From Lachnospiraceae bacterium (GTDB lineage: Bacteria; Bacillota; Clostridia; Lachnospirales; Lachnospiraceae): a stretch of DNA of 64,000 nt. Location: positions 45,251 to 109,250 of the forward strand of contig JAFUFI010000023.1 in assembly GCA_017469945.1 (NCBI GenBank), read 5' to 3'. Below the pieces are notes generated by a model that saw only the letters and a list, made by a program, of their open reading frames with translations, searched no databases and was not told where the DNA came from. This document shows, in pieces, positions 54,049-62,637 of the stretch (position 1 is its first letter; each line of letters starts with the position of its first letter). The position numbers and the translations under genes are program-made.

Positions 54049-55140
54049 ATGTTTTTTGTACAGATGTGGAAAGAGATTAAAGTGTTTTTTACAAGCAAAG
54101 GGAATCTGCTCTTCATGTTTGTAATGCCTTTGCTTCTTATAACGATATTCAGCTTTGCATTGCGGGATTACATCAGTGCAGACTATGGTACTTTCGATAA
54201 CGGATGTATTTATTATTATTTAAACACACAGAATGAGTCAAGATCAGGGGAATTTAACGAGATCAGGGAAAAGATGACAGGTGCTATCGGTATTTCTTTT
54301 GAACAGGTCTATGACTATGAAGAAGCCTGCCGCAGGGTTGAGTCCAGCAAGGCGTATGGGGTTATCACAATTAAAGACAACGGATATGATTACTTTCGTA
54401 GTTCATTCAATGAGCCCGAAGGAGGAAAGCTTGCGAGAACCCTGTTCAGTCAGATAGCGGATAATTATATGTCCGGCACCACTTCCCGGAGCGGGCCTGC
54501 AATTAACAAAGTCAGAGTTGAAGTGAATAAGCTTGATTCGAAAAATTATTACACTTTTGCGGGTTTGGCATTTTCAATCATGTTCATGGGACTCCTTGTA
54601 GCCTTCATGGTATATGACGAGAAGAAATTCGGAACAATAGAAAGGATAAAACTTGGCGGCGCAGGTATTTTGTCAATGGTGATCAGCAAGGTCCTTACGG
54701 GAGTTATCTGCGGTCTTATCATGATAGTAACATCTTTTGCATATTCAAGAACTGTACTTAAGGTTGACTGGGGAAATAAAGCCGGATATATCGTGATCGT
54801 TCTCCTGTGTCTTGTGATCTTCAGTGCGGTGTTTGGATGTGTAGTAGGTTTATGGGGAAAGAACAGAACTATGTGTCAGAGCAGCGTATTGATGTTTTCA
54901 ATGCTGTGCGGATATCTGGGAGGCTCGATAACACCGCTTTACCTGCTTGAAAACCTGCCGGTGCTTAGATTCATAGTAAAGATCAGCCCACTTTACTATA
55001 CGAACAGAGCAATCATCAGTTTGTATAACGGAATCATTGATGAGAAAACTACATACAGTATACTGGTGCTTCTCGGACTTACATTGGCATTTATCATTTT
55101 GGGTATACATCTTGGAAAGAAGGTGACGAAGAAAGCATGA
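54049..55140 (+). CDS. ABC-2 permease, first copy
   Basis: A 363-residue membrane protein: one N-terminal helix, a large extracytoplasmic domain of about 150 residues, then five helices, the pattern of ABC-2 permeases of the ABC2_membrane_3 kind. GTGGGG lies before the ATG. Its stop overlaps the next start (ATGA), so both permeases are made together. Confidence 0.82.
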   Translation: MFFVQMWKEIKVFFTSKGNLLFMFVMPLLLITIFSFALRDYISADYGTFDNGCIYYYLNTQNESRSGEFNEIREKMTGAIGISFEQVYDYEEACRRVESSKAYGVITIKDNGYDYFRSSFNEPEGGKLARTLFSQIADNYMSGTTSRSGPAINKVRVEVNKLDSKNYYTFAGLAFSIMFMGLLVAFMVYDEKKFGTIERIKLGGAGILSMVISKVLTGVICGLIMIVTSFAYSRTVLKVDWGNKAGYIVIVLLCLVIFSAVFGCVVGLWGKNRTMCQSSVLMFSMLCGYLGGSITPLYLLENLPVLRFIVKISPLYYTNRAIISLYNGIIDEKTTYSILVLLGLTLAFIILGIHLGKKVTKKA

Positions 55141-56192
55141 TCAGTGTAATGAAAAATACTTTTACCCTGTTTAAGAGGAACAAGGAAATGATCTACCTGA
55201 TAACGATACAGCCGATCATGATCTTTCTTTTGATGTCATTTCTTTTGCCGTATACGACAATGCACAATGTCGTTGTTTCAAATGACAGTACATCCAAAGC
55301 GGCAATAAGAATAGTGGATGATCTTCGTAAGCTGGAAGGGATTAAAGTACAGGAGACTTCAGAGGATAAGATCACGGAAAAGCTAAGCGGGGGGAACGCG
55401 GAGCTTGGGGTAGTAATTAAAGATACTTACGGAAGTGAAGTTCCCTCAGTTAGTTTTATTGTTATCGGTGAGTCTGAAATAGAAAGCACCATAGAGCTTT
55501 GTGTGACGGAGAGTCTGAGGACGTGGACAGAGAAAACGGAATCGGTCGTTTCAGTAAATGATGCAAAAAAGAAATGGCTTTCGATATCAAATTCTCTTGC
55601 TTTTATGATCTTTAAGACCCTTACAGCCGGGAATCTTCTGGGAGCACTTATTATTGAAGAACGCAAAAACCGCATGAAGGATCGGATATTGCTTAGCGGA
55701 ACATCAAAAGCCTCGTACCGTCTGGGAATGTCGATCGTATATCTGATTTTTATGATGCTTGGTTCGGTCATCTATTATCTTGTGGGATTGATACTAAACT
55801 TTGATTTTGGTATGCGTAATTCCCTTGGATTTTTGCTTATGCTATTCGTGAGCAATGTACTATCGGTATCGATATATGTTTTCTTTGCGGCATTTCTGAA
55901 AAAAGAAGAATCGCTGGGATTTGTCGGAACGTTCGTTTTAATGCCTATGGCATTGTTTGCCGGAGTGTTGTTTCCGTATCGGTTTATGCCAAAGGCAATG
56001 CAAATAATAGGAGCGTGCTTTCCTCAGAGATGGATCGGGCTTGGAATAGAAAAGATACAGACAACCGGTTCTGTGCTCAGCTGCTGGAAAGAGGCCCTTA
56101 TGGTTCTGGGGTTGTCAGTCATATTGTTCATCATAGGAATAAACTGTGAAAACAGTCAAAAGAATAAATGGAGGATTAAAACCAATGAGTAA
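55137..56192 (+). CDS. ABC-2 permease, second copy
   Basis: A 351-residue permease with the same topology as the preceding one (N-terminal helix, external domain, then about five helices; KTLTAGNLLGALIIEERKNRMKDRIL precedes the first of these). ATG 55137 overlaps the upstream stop. The last bases run into the ribosome region of the S-component gene. Together with the ATPase it forms a heterodimeric exporter; the substrate is unknown. Confidence 0.82.
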   Translation: MISVMKNTFTLFKRNKEMIYLITIQPIMIFLLMSFLLPYTTMHNVVVSNDSTSKAAIRIVDDLRKLEGIKVQETSEDKITEKLSGGNAELGVVIKDTYGSEVPSVSFIVIGESEIESTIELCVTESLRTWTEKTESVVSVNDAKKKWLSISNSLAFMIFKTLTAGNLLGALIIEERKNRMKDRILLSGTSKASYRLGMSIVYLIFMMLGSVIYYLVGLILNFDFGMRNSLGFLLMLFVSNVLSVSIYVFFAAFLKKEESLGFVGTFVLMPMALFAGVLFPYRFMPKAMQIIGACFPQRWIGLGIEKIQTTGSVLSCWKEALMVLGLSVILFIIGINCENSQKNKWRIKTNE

Positions 56193-56814
56193 CAGTACAT
56201 CAAAATCAAGAAAAAACAGAAAAGGGCTTGGCCTTAAGGAGATTATCCTTGTAACGCTATTTTCGGCACTTACGTTCATTATCAGTATGGTAACGGCCAT
56301 TCCGTTTTCATCATCGGTTATGCTGCAGCTTTATGCCGGATATGCACTTATGGCTATTATTTCAGGACCTGTTTATGTACTTATGATCAGTAAATCATCA
56401 AAGATCGGAACCCAGATACTTTTCTTCGGCATAAAGGCTTTGTATTTTCTAATCATGGGGCAAGTGCTGACAGGTGTGATCTTCCTGGTTACCGGCTGCA
56501 TTTGTGAAGCTATCTGCTTAAATGACGGTTATCATAAGGTTCTGCGTGCAGGTGCAGCTTACGCTCTGCATACGACCGTATATGGTCTTGGCAGCTTTTT
56601 CCCCGTGATCATTCTTGGGGATAAATACGCTCAGGGGCTGATCGATAAAGGATATGCCGAGGAAACAGTGAGCACAATGGTAAATACCTATAGAAATCCG
56701 GTGATAGTGATAACTGTTGTTCTTATGCTTATTGCAACATCTGCGATTGGAATGCTTATAGGTTATCTTTTGATGAAAAAGCAGTTTGCACCTGCAGGTA
56801 TTGTGGAGGAATAA
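56185..56814 (+). CDS. MptD-like ECF transporter substrate-binding (S) component
   Basis: A 209-residue protein with about six hydrophobic segments. It fits the MptD (Trep_Strep) family, thought to be the S components of energy-coupling-factor vitamin or metal-compound importers: KEIILVTLFSALTFIISMVT near the N-terminus and a Met-Lys-Lys C-terminal tail. ATG 56185 has GGAGG (spacing 10); ATG 56146 lies inside the previous gene. It is followed by T and A components with minimal overlap, so this is a complete ECF importer. Confidence 0.78.
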   Translation: MSNSTSKSRKNRKGLGLKEIILVTLFSALTFIISMVTAIPFSSSVMLQLYAGYALMAIISGPVYVLMISKSSKIGTQILFFGIKALYFLIMGQVLTGVIFLVTGCICEAICLNDGYHKVLRAGAAYALHTTVYGLGSFFPVIILGDKYAQGLIDKGYAEETVSTMVNTYRNPVIVITVVLMLIATSAIGMLIGYLLMKKQFAPAGIVEE

Positions 56815-57509
56815 TGAAGAATACCGATATACGAGTTCGGATGGTGGCACTACTTATAACATCAGTCGGAGTTCTCATTATCAAGTCGGAATATGCTGTT
56901 TATCTGAGTCTGTTGGTTGTCACCATATGGACAGGATTCATTCTTGGATTTAAGAAGGTTGTTCCGCAGATAGTATTGTTTGTCACTTTGGAGATTGCAC
57001 TATTTTTTATAAAGGATGTAAGAGCGGTAGGGAATCTGCCGCTTCTTCTTGTGTACCTCAGAAGGCTTATCATAGCGGTGATCGCTGCATATCCGGTCGC
57101 CAAGGCACCTACAGGTAAACTGATAGCGTCTCTTGATAAACTTAAGGTTCCTCGAACATTTACTATTTCGCTTGCGGTTTTGCTGCGGTTTCTTCCGACT
57201 GTGGGCATGGAGTATTCCGCTATCAGACGGGCACAGAGATACCGCGAAATAGGAACGTCCCTTAGAACGGCAATAACCCGTTTGCCGCAGCTCTTTGAAT
57301 ACACGATAGTCCCGTTGCTTATTAGGACTACAAAGGTTGCGGATGAACTCACTGCATCGGCGGAGGTTAGAGGGATGAAGCTGAAAGGTGATTATAATCC
57401 GTATTACGAGGTAAAGATGCGGACATCTGACTGGTTTTTACTTGCTGCTTTGATACTGTGCGCAACAGGAATATGTTACGTGGAATATATATGCGGGGGA
57501 GTGATGTGA
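56814..57509 (+). CDS. ECF transporter transmembrane (T) component
   Basis: A 231-residue EcfT-type protein. It has the T-component pattern: several N-terminal helices, the cytoplasmic coupling helices with the Ala-Arg-Gly-like motif (here in RRAQRYREIG) and SAEVRGM, then a C-terminal helix. It transmits ATP hydrolysis of the A component to the S component. It overlaps the preceding stop by one base. Confidence 0.85.
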   Translation: MKNTDIRVRMVALLITSVGVLIIKSEYAVYLSLLVVTIWTGFILGFKKVVPQIVLFVTLEIALFFIKDVRAVGNLPLLLVYLRRLIIAVIAAYPVAKAPTGKLIASLDKLKVPRTFTISLAVLLRFLPTVGMEYSAIRRAQRYREIGTSLRTAITRLPQLFEYTIVPLLIRTTKVADELTASAEVRGMKLKGDYNPYYEVKMRTSDWFLLAALILCATGICYVEYICGGVM

Positions 57510-57510
57510 A

Positions 57511-58944
57511 GTGATCGAGCTTAAAAATGTCAGTTTCAAATACGGATCCGATAAAAAGAGGGATTATAACCTGTCGGATATTTCGTTGCGTATAAAAGCC
57601 GGCGAGTGCGTTGTTGTTACGGGAGAGAGCGGCTGTGGAAAAACTACGCTTACACGAGTGCTTAACGGGCTGTGCCCAAATTATTTCGAGGGTACGATCA
57701 GTGGGGCGTACATTCTGAACGGAGAGACGGTTTTTTCGTCAGACGAAGGTAAACCGATAGATATTGATGAAGATTATGAAAAAAGTCTGGATGATATCGG
57801 AATGCTGGCAGGAAACGTTTTTCAGGACCCCCGAAGTCAGTTTTTTTCAATAAATACCACTGATGAGATCGTTCTGGCGATGGAAAACCGGAACTTTACC
57901 AGAGAGCGGATGAATGAACGTCTGAAAGAAATAGACGATCTTATGGGAATAGAGAAACTGCTTGATAAAAATTTGTTTAAACTATCCAGCGGTGAAAAAC
58001 AAAAGGTTGCCATAGCGGCAGCATGTTCAGTAGAACCCAAAGTACTTATAATGGATGAACCGTCAGCCAATCTCGATACTGAGGGCACAGTACAACTGAG
58101 AGAACTTTTGAAAAAATTAAAGACAAAAGGCTATACTATTGTAATATCCGAACACAGAATGGGGTACTTAAAAGAACTGGCAGACCGAATGATCGTAATG
58201 CGTGCTGGTCGGATAGAAAAGATATTTGAAGCAGGTGATTACAACAGATTGTCTGATGATGAAATGATAAAAATGGGACTTCGGGTTCTTTCCGAGATAC
58301 CTGAGTTTGTACCTACAGGAAGGAAAATCGGAGATAGCCCTGTCCTGATAGTTGATAATATCCGGTTTAAGCGTGGGAAGAAAGAAATACTGAATAGTTT
58401 TTCAGCAAGCTTTTATCGTGGAGAAATAACAGCCATTACAGGGGAAAACGGAGTCGGAAAGACAACTTTATGCAGGATTATTGCAGGTGAACTCAGGCAG
58501 CAGAAGGGATCTGTCAGGATATTTGGTGAAACGATTCAGGCCGGAAAACGCATCAGGGATTGCTTTTTCGTAGGACAGGATGCTGATTATCAGATATTTA
58601 CGCCGACGGTATTACAGGAAGTAACGCTTAACACAGACCTTGATGGAGACGAAAAAGAGGTTGAAGATATCCTTAACAGATTTGATCTCTGGGAATATAG
58701 GAGGCGTCATCCGGCTTCTTTGTCAGGAGGACAGAAGCAAAGGGTCATTCTTGCCGCAGCTCTTCTTAGGAACAATCCGATCCTCATACTTGATGAACCT
58801 ACCAGCGGACTTGACGGGCGTCATATGAGAGTCATAGCTGAGTATTTGAGAAATGTAGCCGTAAATGGTACGTGTATACTTGTGATCACCCATGACAGGG
58901 AATTCATAAATATAGTTGCGGATAAAGTGCTGAATATGAAGTAG
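57511..58944 (+). CDS. ECF transporter ATPase with two fused ATP-binding domains
   Basis: A 477-residue protein with two ABC domains: the first has Walker A GESGCGKTT, signature KLSSGEKQK and Walker B VLIMDEPSANLD; the second has [18 protein letters not shown] and LILDEPTSGLD. It thus corresponds to EcfA1 and EcfA2 in one chain. The GTG start at 57511 follows the T-component stop by one base. A terminator lies at 59023. The substrate of the importer is not shown by the sequence. Confidence 0.88.
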   Translation: MIELKNVSFKYGSDKKRDYNLSDISLRIKAGECVVVTGESGCGKTTLTRVLNGLCPNYFEGTISGAYILNGETVFSSDEGKPIDIDEDYEKSLDDIGMLAGNVFQDPRSQFFSINTTDEIVLAMENRNFTRERMNERLKEIDDLMGIEKLLDKNLFKLSSGEKQKVAIAAACSVEPKVLIMDEPSANLDTEGTVQLRELLKKLKTKGYTIVISEHRMGYLKELADRMIVMRAGRIEKIFEAGDYNRLSDDEMIKMGLRVLSEIPEFVPTGRKIGDSPVLIVDNIRFKRGKKEILNSFSASFYRGEITAITGENGVGKTTLCRIIAGELRQQKGSVRIFGETIQAGKRIRDCFFVGQDADYQIFTPTVLQEVTLNTDLDGDEKEVEDILNRFDLWEYRRRHPASLSGGQKQRVILAAALLRNNPILILDEPTSGLDGRHMRVIAEYLRNVAVNGTCILVITHDREFINIVADKVLNMK

Positions 58945-59022
58945 TTTTCACTTTGAAATCAGTCAGTGGAAAACCTTACTGTATTTTGAGAAATCTTTCT
59001 TACGGTAGGTGAGGAAGTAAGT

Positions 59023-59058
59023 GGGTAGCTGCATTTCCGGTGTGGCTGCCCGTTTTTT
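59023..59058 (+). terminator. Terminator after the ECF operon
   Basis: GGGTAGCTG (59023-59031) pairs with the segment TGGCTGCCC (59043-59051), with some G-T pairs, followed by G and six T. The 358-base gap 58945-59302 further contains the operator-like site at 59104 and the aldo/keto reductase remnant at 59189. Confidence 0.7.
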
Positions 59059-59103
59059 CGTTCGGAGTATAGACAGAGAGGCAAACGAGTGTTATCATAT
59101 TAA

Positions 59104-59119
59104 GTTAGTTAAAGCTAAC
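59104..59119. promoter_or_regulatory. GTTAG-N6-CTAAC operator before the aldo/keto reductase remnant
   Basis: GTTAGTTAAAGCTAAC. The centre TTAAAG is similar to that at 53012 and 62011. It precedes the remnant at 59189 and the membrane-protein gene at 59304. Confidence 0.6.
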
Positions 59120-59188
59120 CGATCGAGGTGACGATATGCCAAGTATTCAGGCATAAACGATCAGTATTGAAAGTTTTGGAGGCGCGAG

Positions 59189-59230
59189 ATGGATTTTCTA
59201 AAACCGTTAGCTGTTGTGGGAACCTGTTGA
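59189..59230 (+). pseudogene. Remnant: first 13 codons of an aldo/keto reductase gene
   Basis: ATG with the leader GGAGGCGCGAG opens MDFLKPLAVVGTC and a stop. The intact reductase at 47498 begins MDILNPIAVVGTN with the leader GGAGGCGTGAG, so the fragment is a truncated paralogue, cut in or after codon 12. Translation, if any, gives only a 13-residue peptide. Confidence 0.7.
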
Positions 59231-59303
59231 AAGTGTACCTCCATGAAAAGAAAGGGATTTTTGGATTGAAAAAATCATAGTCATCAAATGAAAGGATAAG
59301 GAA

Positions 59304-59981
59304 ATGGCAATGGATTGGAAACGGATAAAACACTTGTTGAAATTGGGGATTTTAGCAGCTCTAATGGTTTTTGTTGCTGATATGATCCTTGGATGGGGAA
59401 CATACTACTACGATGCAGAAGGTCTTCCGCCAATGTTTGCAAGGTTTTTGCTTGTGTCAGACGGCAGGATCATAGCTTCGGCATTACTCGGCCTTGTGGG
59501 TATACCGATTGAATGTTTGTGCTGGTTTGCCGTTTACAGGATGATACATCCGTATTCCGAAAAGGATGCGCATGCATACAGAGCAGGTATCTTAGGCTGT
59601 CTTGCATTCGGCGGATGCGGAGTTCATGTTCCGTGTTGTATTGCGGCTTTTCTTCTGAAGCGATTTTATGAGAATGATCCTGCAACGGTTGTAAGTGAAG
59701 TGGGAGGATTCTTAAAATGGTTTCTGCTTCCGGCAGCGATCATATTTCTTATTTTCTTTTTCCTAGCAGCTATAGTCCAGATCAGAGCTTTTGCAAAAGG
59801 ACACACACCGCTTCCAAAATGGTGCTGGATATTCAATATACTGTTTGGAGTTATATGGATCATGATCATGAGAGTGATTGGAGATTATGGGGTAACAAAT
59901 GCCCTTGCTGCAGCATGGATCAGCGCAGGAAATCTTTGGATGATGGGAGGATTATTGGCGGTATGTTTAAAACAACACTGA
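59304..59981 (+). CDS. Multi-pass membrane protein, DUF6796-like, third copy
   Basis: A 225-residue protein with about six hydrophobic segments, similar in order to the proteins at 46626 and 49627. Signatures: FVADMILGWGTYYYD (Asp in the first helix), FGGCGVHVPCC, and PKWCWIFNILFGVIW. AAGGAA precedes the ATG. The 3-prime end shares 21 identical bases (59936-59956) with the sequence after the reductase at 48426. A frameshifted fourth copy follows at 60001. Confidence 0.65.
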   Translation: MAMDWKRIKHLLKLGILAALMVFVADMILGWGTYYYDAEGLPPMFARFLLVSDGRIIASALLGLVGIPIECLCWFAVYRMIHPYSEKDAHAYRAGILGCLAFGGCGVHVPCCIAAFLLKRFYENDPATVVSEVGGFLKWFLLPAAIIFLIFFFLAAIVQIRAFAKGHTPLPKWCWIFNILFGVIWIMIMRVIGDYGVTNALAAAWISAGNLWMMGGLLAVCLKQH

Positions 59982-60000
59982 ATATTGAGGGAGGTAAGTT

Positions 60001-60281
60001 ATGAAGTCAAAACAAAGAATATTGTTTGGGTTTGGTATGCAATGGTACTTGCTATTATCGGCGATTTTCTGCTTGGATACGGTACGATTGGCACAACATC
60101 AGATCCGGATGCCTATATGGGCATATCATGGAATGTGGCTCCTGATTGGAGATATGCAGTATCATCAATCCTCGGTTTTTTGTGTGCAGCGATGTTTGCC
60201 TATGCTGCAACATCCATTGTTAGCAGGTTTAGTGGTCTGCGATTTGTTTGTGCACTAACTCTTACAGATAAGAAAAGATGA
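60001..60281 (+). pseudogene. Frameshifted, truncated copy of the membrane-protein family
   Basis: ATG 60001 has GGAGG six bases upstream and starts MKSKQRILFGF, but that frame then gives nonsense. From about 60035 another frame carries the family pattern: YAMVLAIIGDFLLGYGTIGT, then ISWNVAPDWRYAVSSILGFL, which matches ADMILGWGTY and the second helix of the 59304 protein. The similarity stops near 60215, leaving roughly a third of the gene. So both a frameshift and a 3-prime deletion have occurred. Confidence 0.65.
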
Positions 60282-60338
60282 TCGTTGAAGTTCTGCTTGG
60301 CTTATAGGGTTGATATTATAAAAAGGAGCTGAATAAGT

Positions 60339-61166
60339 ATGTATCATATAGAGAAAAACACAGTACAGGAGACGCTTATCATACCTTTGTATGGAAGAAA
60401 GGTTTGCTCGGAACACTTCCCAGATCTGTTCAGGGATCCGGAAGCAGAGCGTATATGCAGCATGCTTGACTATGACTTCGCGGAAAAGGGAAAAAAGATG
60501 GAAAGCGCAGCAGGTCTCTTTGGAGCGCTGGAGGTTGCACAAAGGCAGTATGACCTTGCATGGGAAGTAAAGGATTATTTAAAGAAAAATCCGGAGGCCG
60601 CGGTGGTCAATCTCGGATGCGGGCTTGATGATACCTTTCGTAAGTGCGACAACGGAAGGTGCAAAGGCTATAACATCGATATGCCGGATGTAATCGCTGT
60701 CAGAAATGAACTGCTTCCTGAGAGCGAGAGAGAAAGAAACCTTGCTTTTGACCTTAACGACGAGACCTGGATGGATGAGATTGATTTAAGAGGCGGTGCG
60801 GTCTTATTTGCATCCGGCGTGTTTTATTACTTTAAGACCGAGGATGTGAAGGCGCTATTTCAAAAGATGGCAAAGAAATTTCCCGGAGCCGTTCTTGTTT
60901 TCGACAGCTGTAACAGGCGTGGAGCAAAGATGATGACCAAAACCTGGCTTAAGGAAGCAGGAATAGCTGATGTTGGCGCATTTTTCTCATTAGAAGATAA
61001 GGATGAGCTTAGAAACTGGTCCGGTGATTTTGCAGATGTGTCAGCAAAAAGCTATATGCGCGGATATAGGGATATATATAAGGATGTCAGCTTTTTCCAT
61101 AAACTGATGATTAAATTCTGCGATGTGCTTGTTAAGGCGCAGATCATAAAAATAACCTTTAAGTAA
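60339..61166 (+). CDS. LCM-type class I SAM-dependent methyltransferase, second copy
   Basis: A 275-residue methyltransferase related to the one at 45364. SAM site VVNLGCGLDDTFRKCDNG, the acidic strand GYNIDMPDVIAVR, and LFASGVFYYF match corresponding parts of the other copy (CVNLGCGFDDKFSQVDNG, WFDVDLPDQIAVR). The substrate is unknown. AAAGGAG precedes the ATG. It differs enough to be an old duplicate rather than a recent one. Confidence 0.82.
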   Translation: MYHIEKNTVQETLIIPLYGRKVCSEHFPDLFRDPEAERICSMLDYDFAEKGKKMESAAGLFGALEVAQRQYDLAWEVKDYLKKNPEAAVVNLGCGLDDTFRKCDNGRCKGYNIDMPDVIAVRNELLPESERERNLAFDLNDETWMDEIDLRGGAVLFASGVFYYFKTEDVKALFQKMAKKFPGAVLVFDSCNRRGAKMMTKTWLKEAGIADVGAFFSLEDKDELRNWSGDFADVSAKSYMRGYRDIYKDVSFFHKLMIKFCDVLVKAQIIKITFK

Positions 61167-61295
61167 AAACATACAGGTAAAACAGGCAGGCTAATTACAA
61201 AGTATTTCTGTGATATGTGTAATCAGAGAGTCAAGAGCTTTATGTATGATCTTGTAAGAGAAATATAATTGTGATAGCGGTATTGACAAAGAAAA

Positions 61296-61333
61296 GTTAA
61301 TATGATTAACTATAAAAAGTTAATAGCATTAAC
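61296..61333. promoter_or_regulatory. Two tandem GTTAA-N5-TTAAC palindromes before the second TetR gene
   Basis: GTTAATATGATTAAC (61296-61310) and GTTAATAGCATTAAC (61319-61333), 23 bases centre to centre, about two helical turns. They are downstream of TTGACA (61283-61288). This pattern is typical of TetR autoregulation. Confidence 0.65.
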
Positions 61334-61346
61334 CAAGGAGCCGGAT

Positions 61347-61949
61347 TTGCCAAAAGATAAGACTGTCACAAATGCGAAAATCATACAGTACATGAAAGAG
61401 GAGTTCCTTACTTATGGTTATGAGAAGGCATCTCTTAATCGTATTTCTGCAAAAGTCGGAATTACGACAGCGGGCCTTTATAAGCACTTCAAAAGTAAAG
61501 AAGATATGTTTTACTATCTGGTTAAGGATACACTGGATGCTTTTCATGAGATGGTACGAAGTGGCGAAGCACAGATGGAAGCTGATGCTTTCTACAATCC
61601 ATTTGATGATGACTGGGCCACTTTCTGGGTTGAGTTTATTTACGAACGCTATGATGGCTTAAAGCTTTTACTCTGCTGTTCAGAGGGCTCGGCATACGAA
61701 GACTTCGAGGAATCATTGATTGAACACGAAGAGAAGGAAGATAAAAGGTATTATGAGATATTAAAAGCTTCCGGTAATAGGGTCGAGGAGATATCTGATA
61801 TGCAGTGGCATATGCTGGCGACGGCATATACACATCTTGTGTTTGAGATAGTAAGGCATGACATGAAAAGAGATGAAGCGCTATCGCATATGAAATTTGT
61901 TGGCAATCTGCTTTATCCTGGCTGGAAGGATATATACGGAATAAAATAA
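61347..61949 (+). CDS. TetR-family transcriptional regulator, second copy
   Basis: A 200-residue regulator from a TTG start with AAGGAG at the right spacing. An ATG at 61302 would lie within the operator palindrome and has no ribosome site. The helix-turn-helix is ASLNRISAKVGITTAGLYKHFKSKEDM, near the N-terminus. The ligand domain follows. A terminator ends it at 61978. Likely controls itself (two palindromes upstream) and perhaps the genes at 62060. Confidence 0.88.
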   Translation: MPKDKTVTNAKIIQYMKEEFLTYGYEKASLNRISAKVGITTAGLYKHFKSKEDMFYYLVKDTLDAFHEMVRSGEAQMEADAFYNPFDDDWATFWVEFIYERYDGLKLLLCCSEGSAYEDFEESLIEHEEKEDKRYYEILKASGNRVEEISDMQWHMLATAYTHLVFEIVRHDMKRDEALSHMKFVGNLLYPGWKDIYGIK

Positions 61950-61977
61950 TTATAAATCTATAGGAAACTATGAAAGA

Positions 61978-62000
61978 TCCCGGGAGACCGGGACTTTCTT
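61978..62000 (+). terminator. Terminator after the second TetR gene
   Basis: TCCCGG (61978-61983) and CCGGGA (61988-61993) with a four-base loop, then CTTTCTT. Confidence 0.75.
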
Positions 62001-62010
62001 TGTTTTATGG

Positions 62011-62026
62011 GTTAGTTAATGCTAAC
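62011..62026. promoter_or_regulatory. GTTAG-N6-CTAAC operator before the 62060 gene
   Basis: GTTAGTTAATGCTAAC, 33 bases before the start of the membrane-protein gene. Confidence 0.6.
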
Positions 62027-62059
62027 AAAAATAATTAACTTAAAGGGAGGAACCTCATC

Positions 62060-62623
62060 ATGAAAGAATGGAACAAAAAGAGTGCATTATGGATGCTGCT
62101 TTATGCAGTTCTGTATGCAGTAGGAACAGCGATTGTGTGCGTTACGGGAGCGATTACGCCGGTACTGTTTGTGTGTTATCAGATTACGGCAGGAATACTG
62201 CTCTCTGGAATCATCATATACGCATTCAGAAAGGTAAAAGCTCTGGGAGTAGCAACGTGCCTTGGGCTTGCAATGATTCTATTACTTTTGTTGATTCAGG
62301 ATGCTGTGGCATGGCATGTAATACCAGTTATTATCATAACAGTCCTTGCTGAGGCAGTACGTGCAGTCTTCAAGTATAACTGGACAGGAGATGTGATAGC
62401 TACTGTAATCATGACATTTTCAAGTTTTGGTTATTACGGACAAATCTGGTTTAACAGAGACTATACCTATGAATGTGCCGTTGAAGAAATGCCGTCCGGG
62501 TATGCTGAAAGTCTTATGGCTGCAAGTCCTGCATGGAGCCTTATCGTAGTTATAATTGTCGGAGTAGTATTGTCTGTGATGATATCAAATGTAACAGCTA
62601 AGCTTTTTAAAATTGACAGATAA
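62060..62623 (+). CDS. Multi-pass membrane protein, possibly MptD/S-component-like
   Basis: A 187-residue protein with six hydrophobic segments. Its size, helix order and the C-terminal stretch (AASPAWSLIVVIIVGVVLSVMISNVTAKLFK) resemble MptD-type S components, though no T or A genes adjoin it. It could use the ECF module at 56814-58944. AGGGAGG precedes the ATG. Function uncertain. Confidence 0.5.
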   Translation: MKEWNKKSALWMLLYAVLYAVGTAIVCVTGAITPVLFVCYQITAGILLSGIIIYAFRKVKALGVATCLGLAMILLLLLIQDAVAWHVIPVIIITVLAEAVRAVFKYNWTGDVIATVIMTFSSFGYYGQIWFNRDYTYECAVEEMPSGYAESLMAASPAWSLIVVIIVGVVLSVMISNVTAKLFKIDR

Positions 62624-62637
62624 AGGCAGGAGGGATA

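Noticed and set aside
60001..60258. 85-codon frame from ATG 60001 as an independent gene
   Set aside because: After about 11 codons the sequence has no family pattern, while the other frame continues the membrane-protein family; it is a frameshifted pseudogene.
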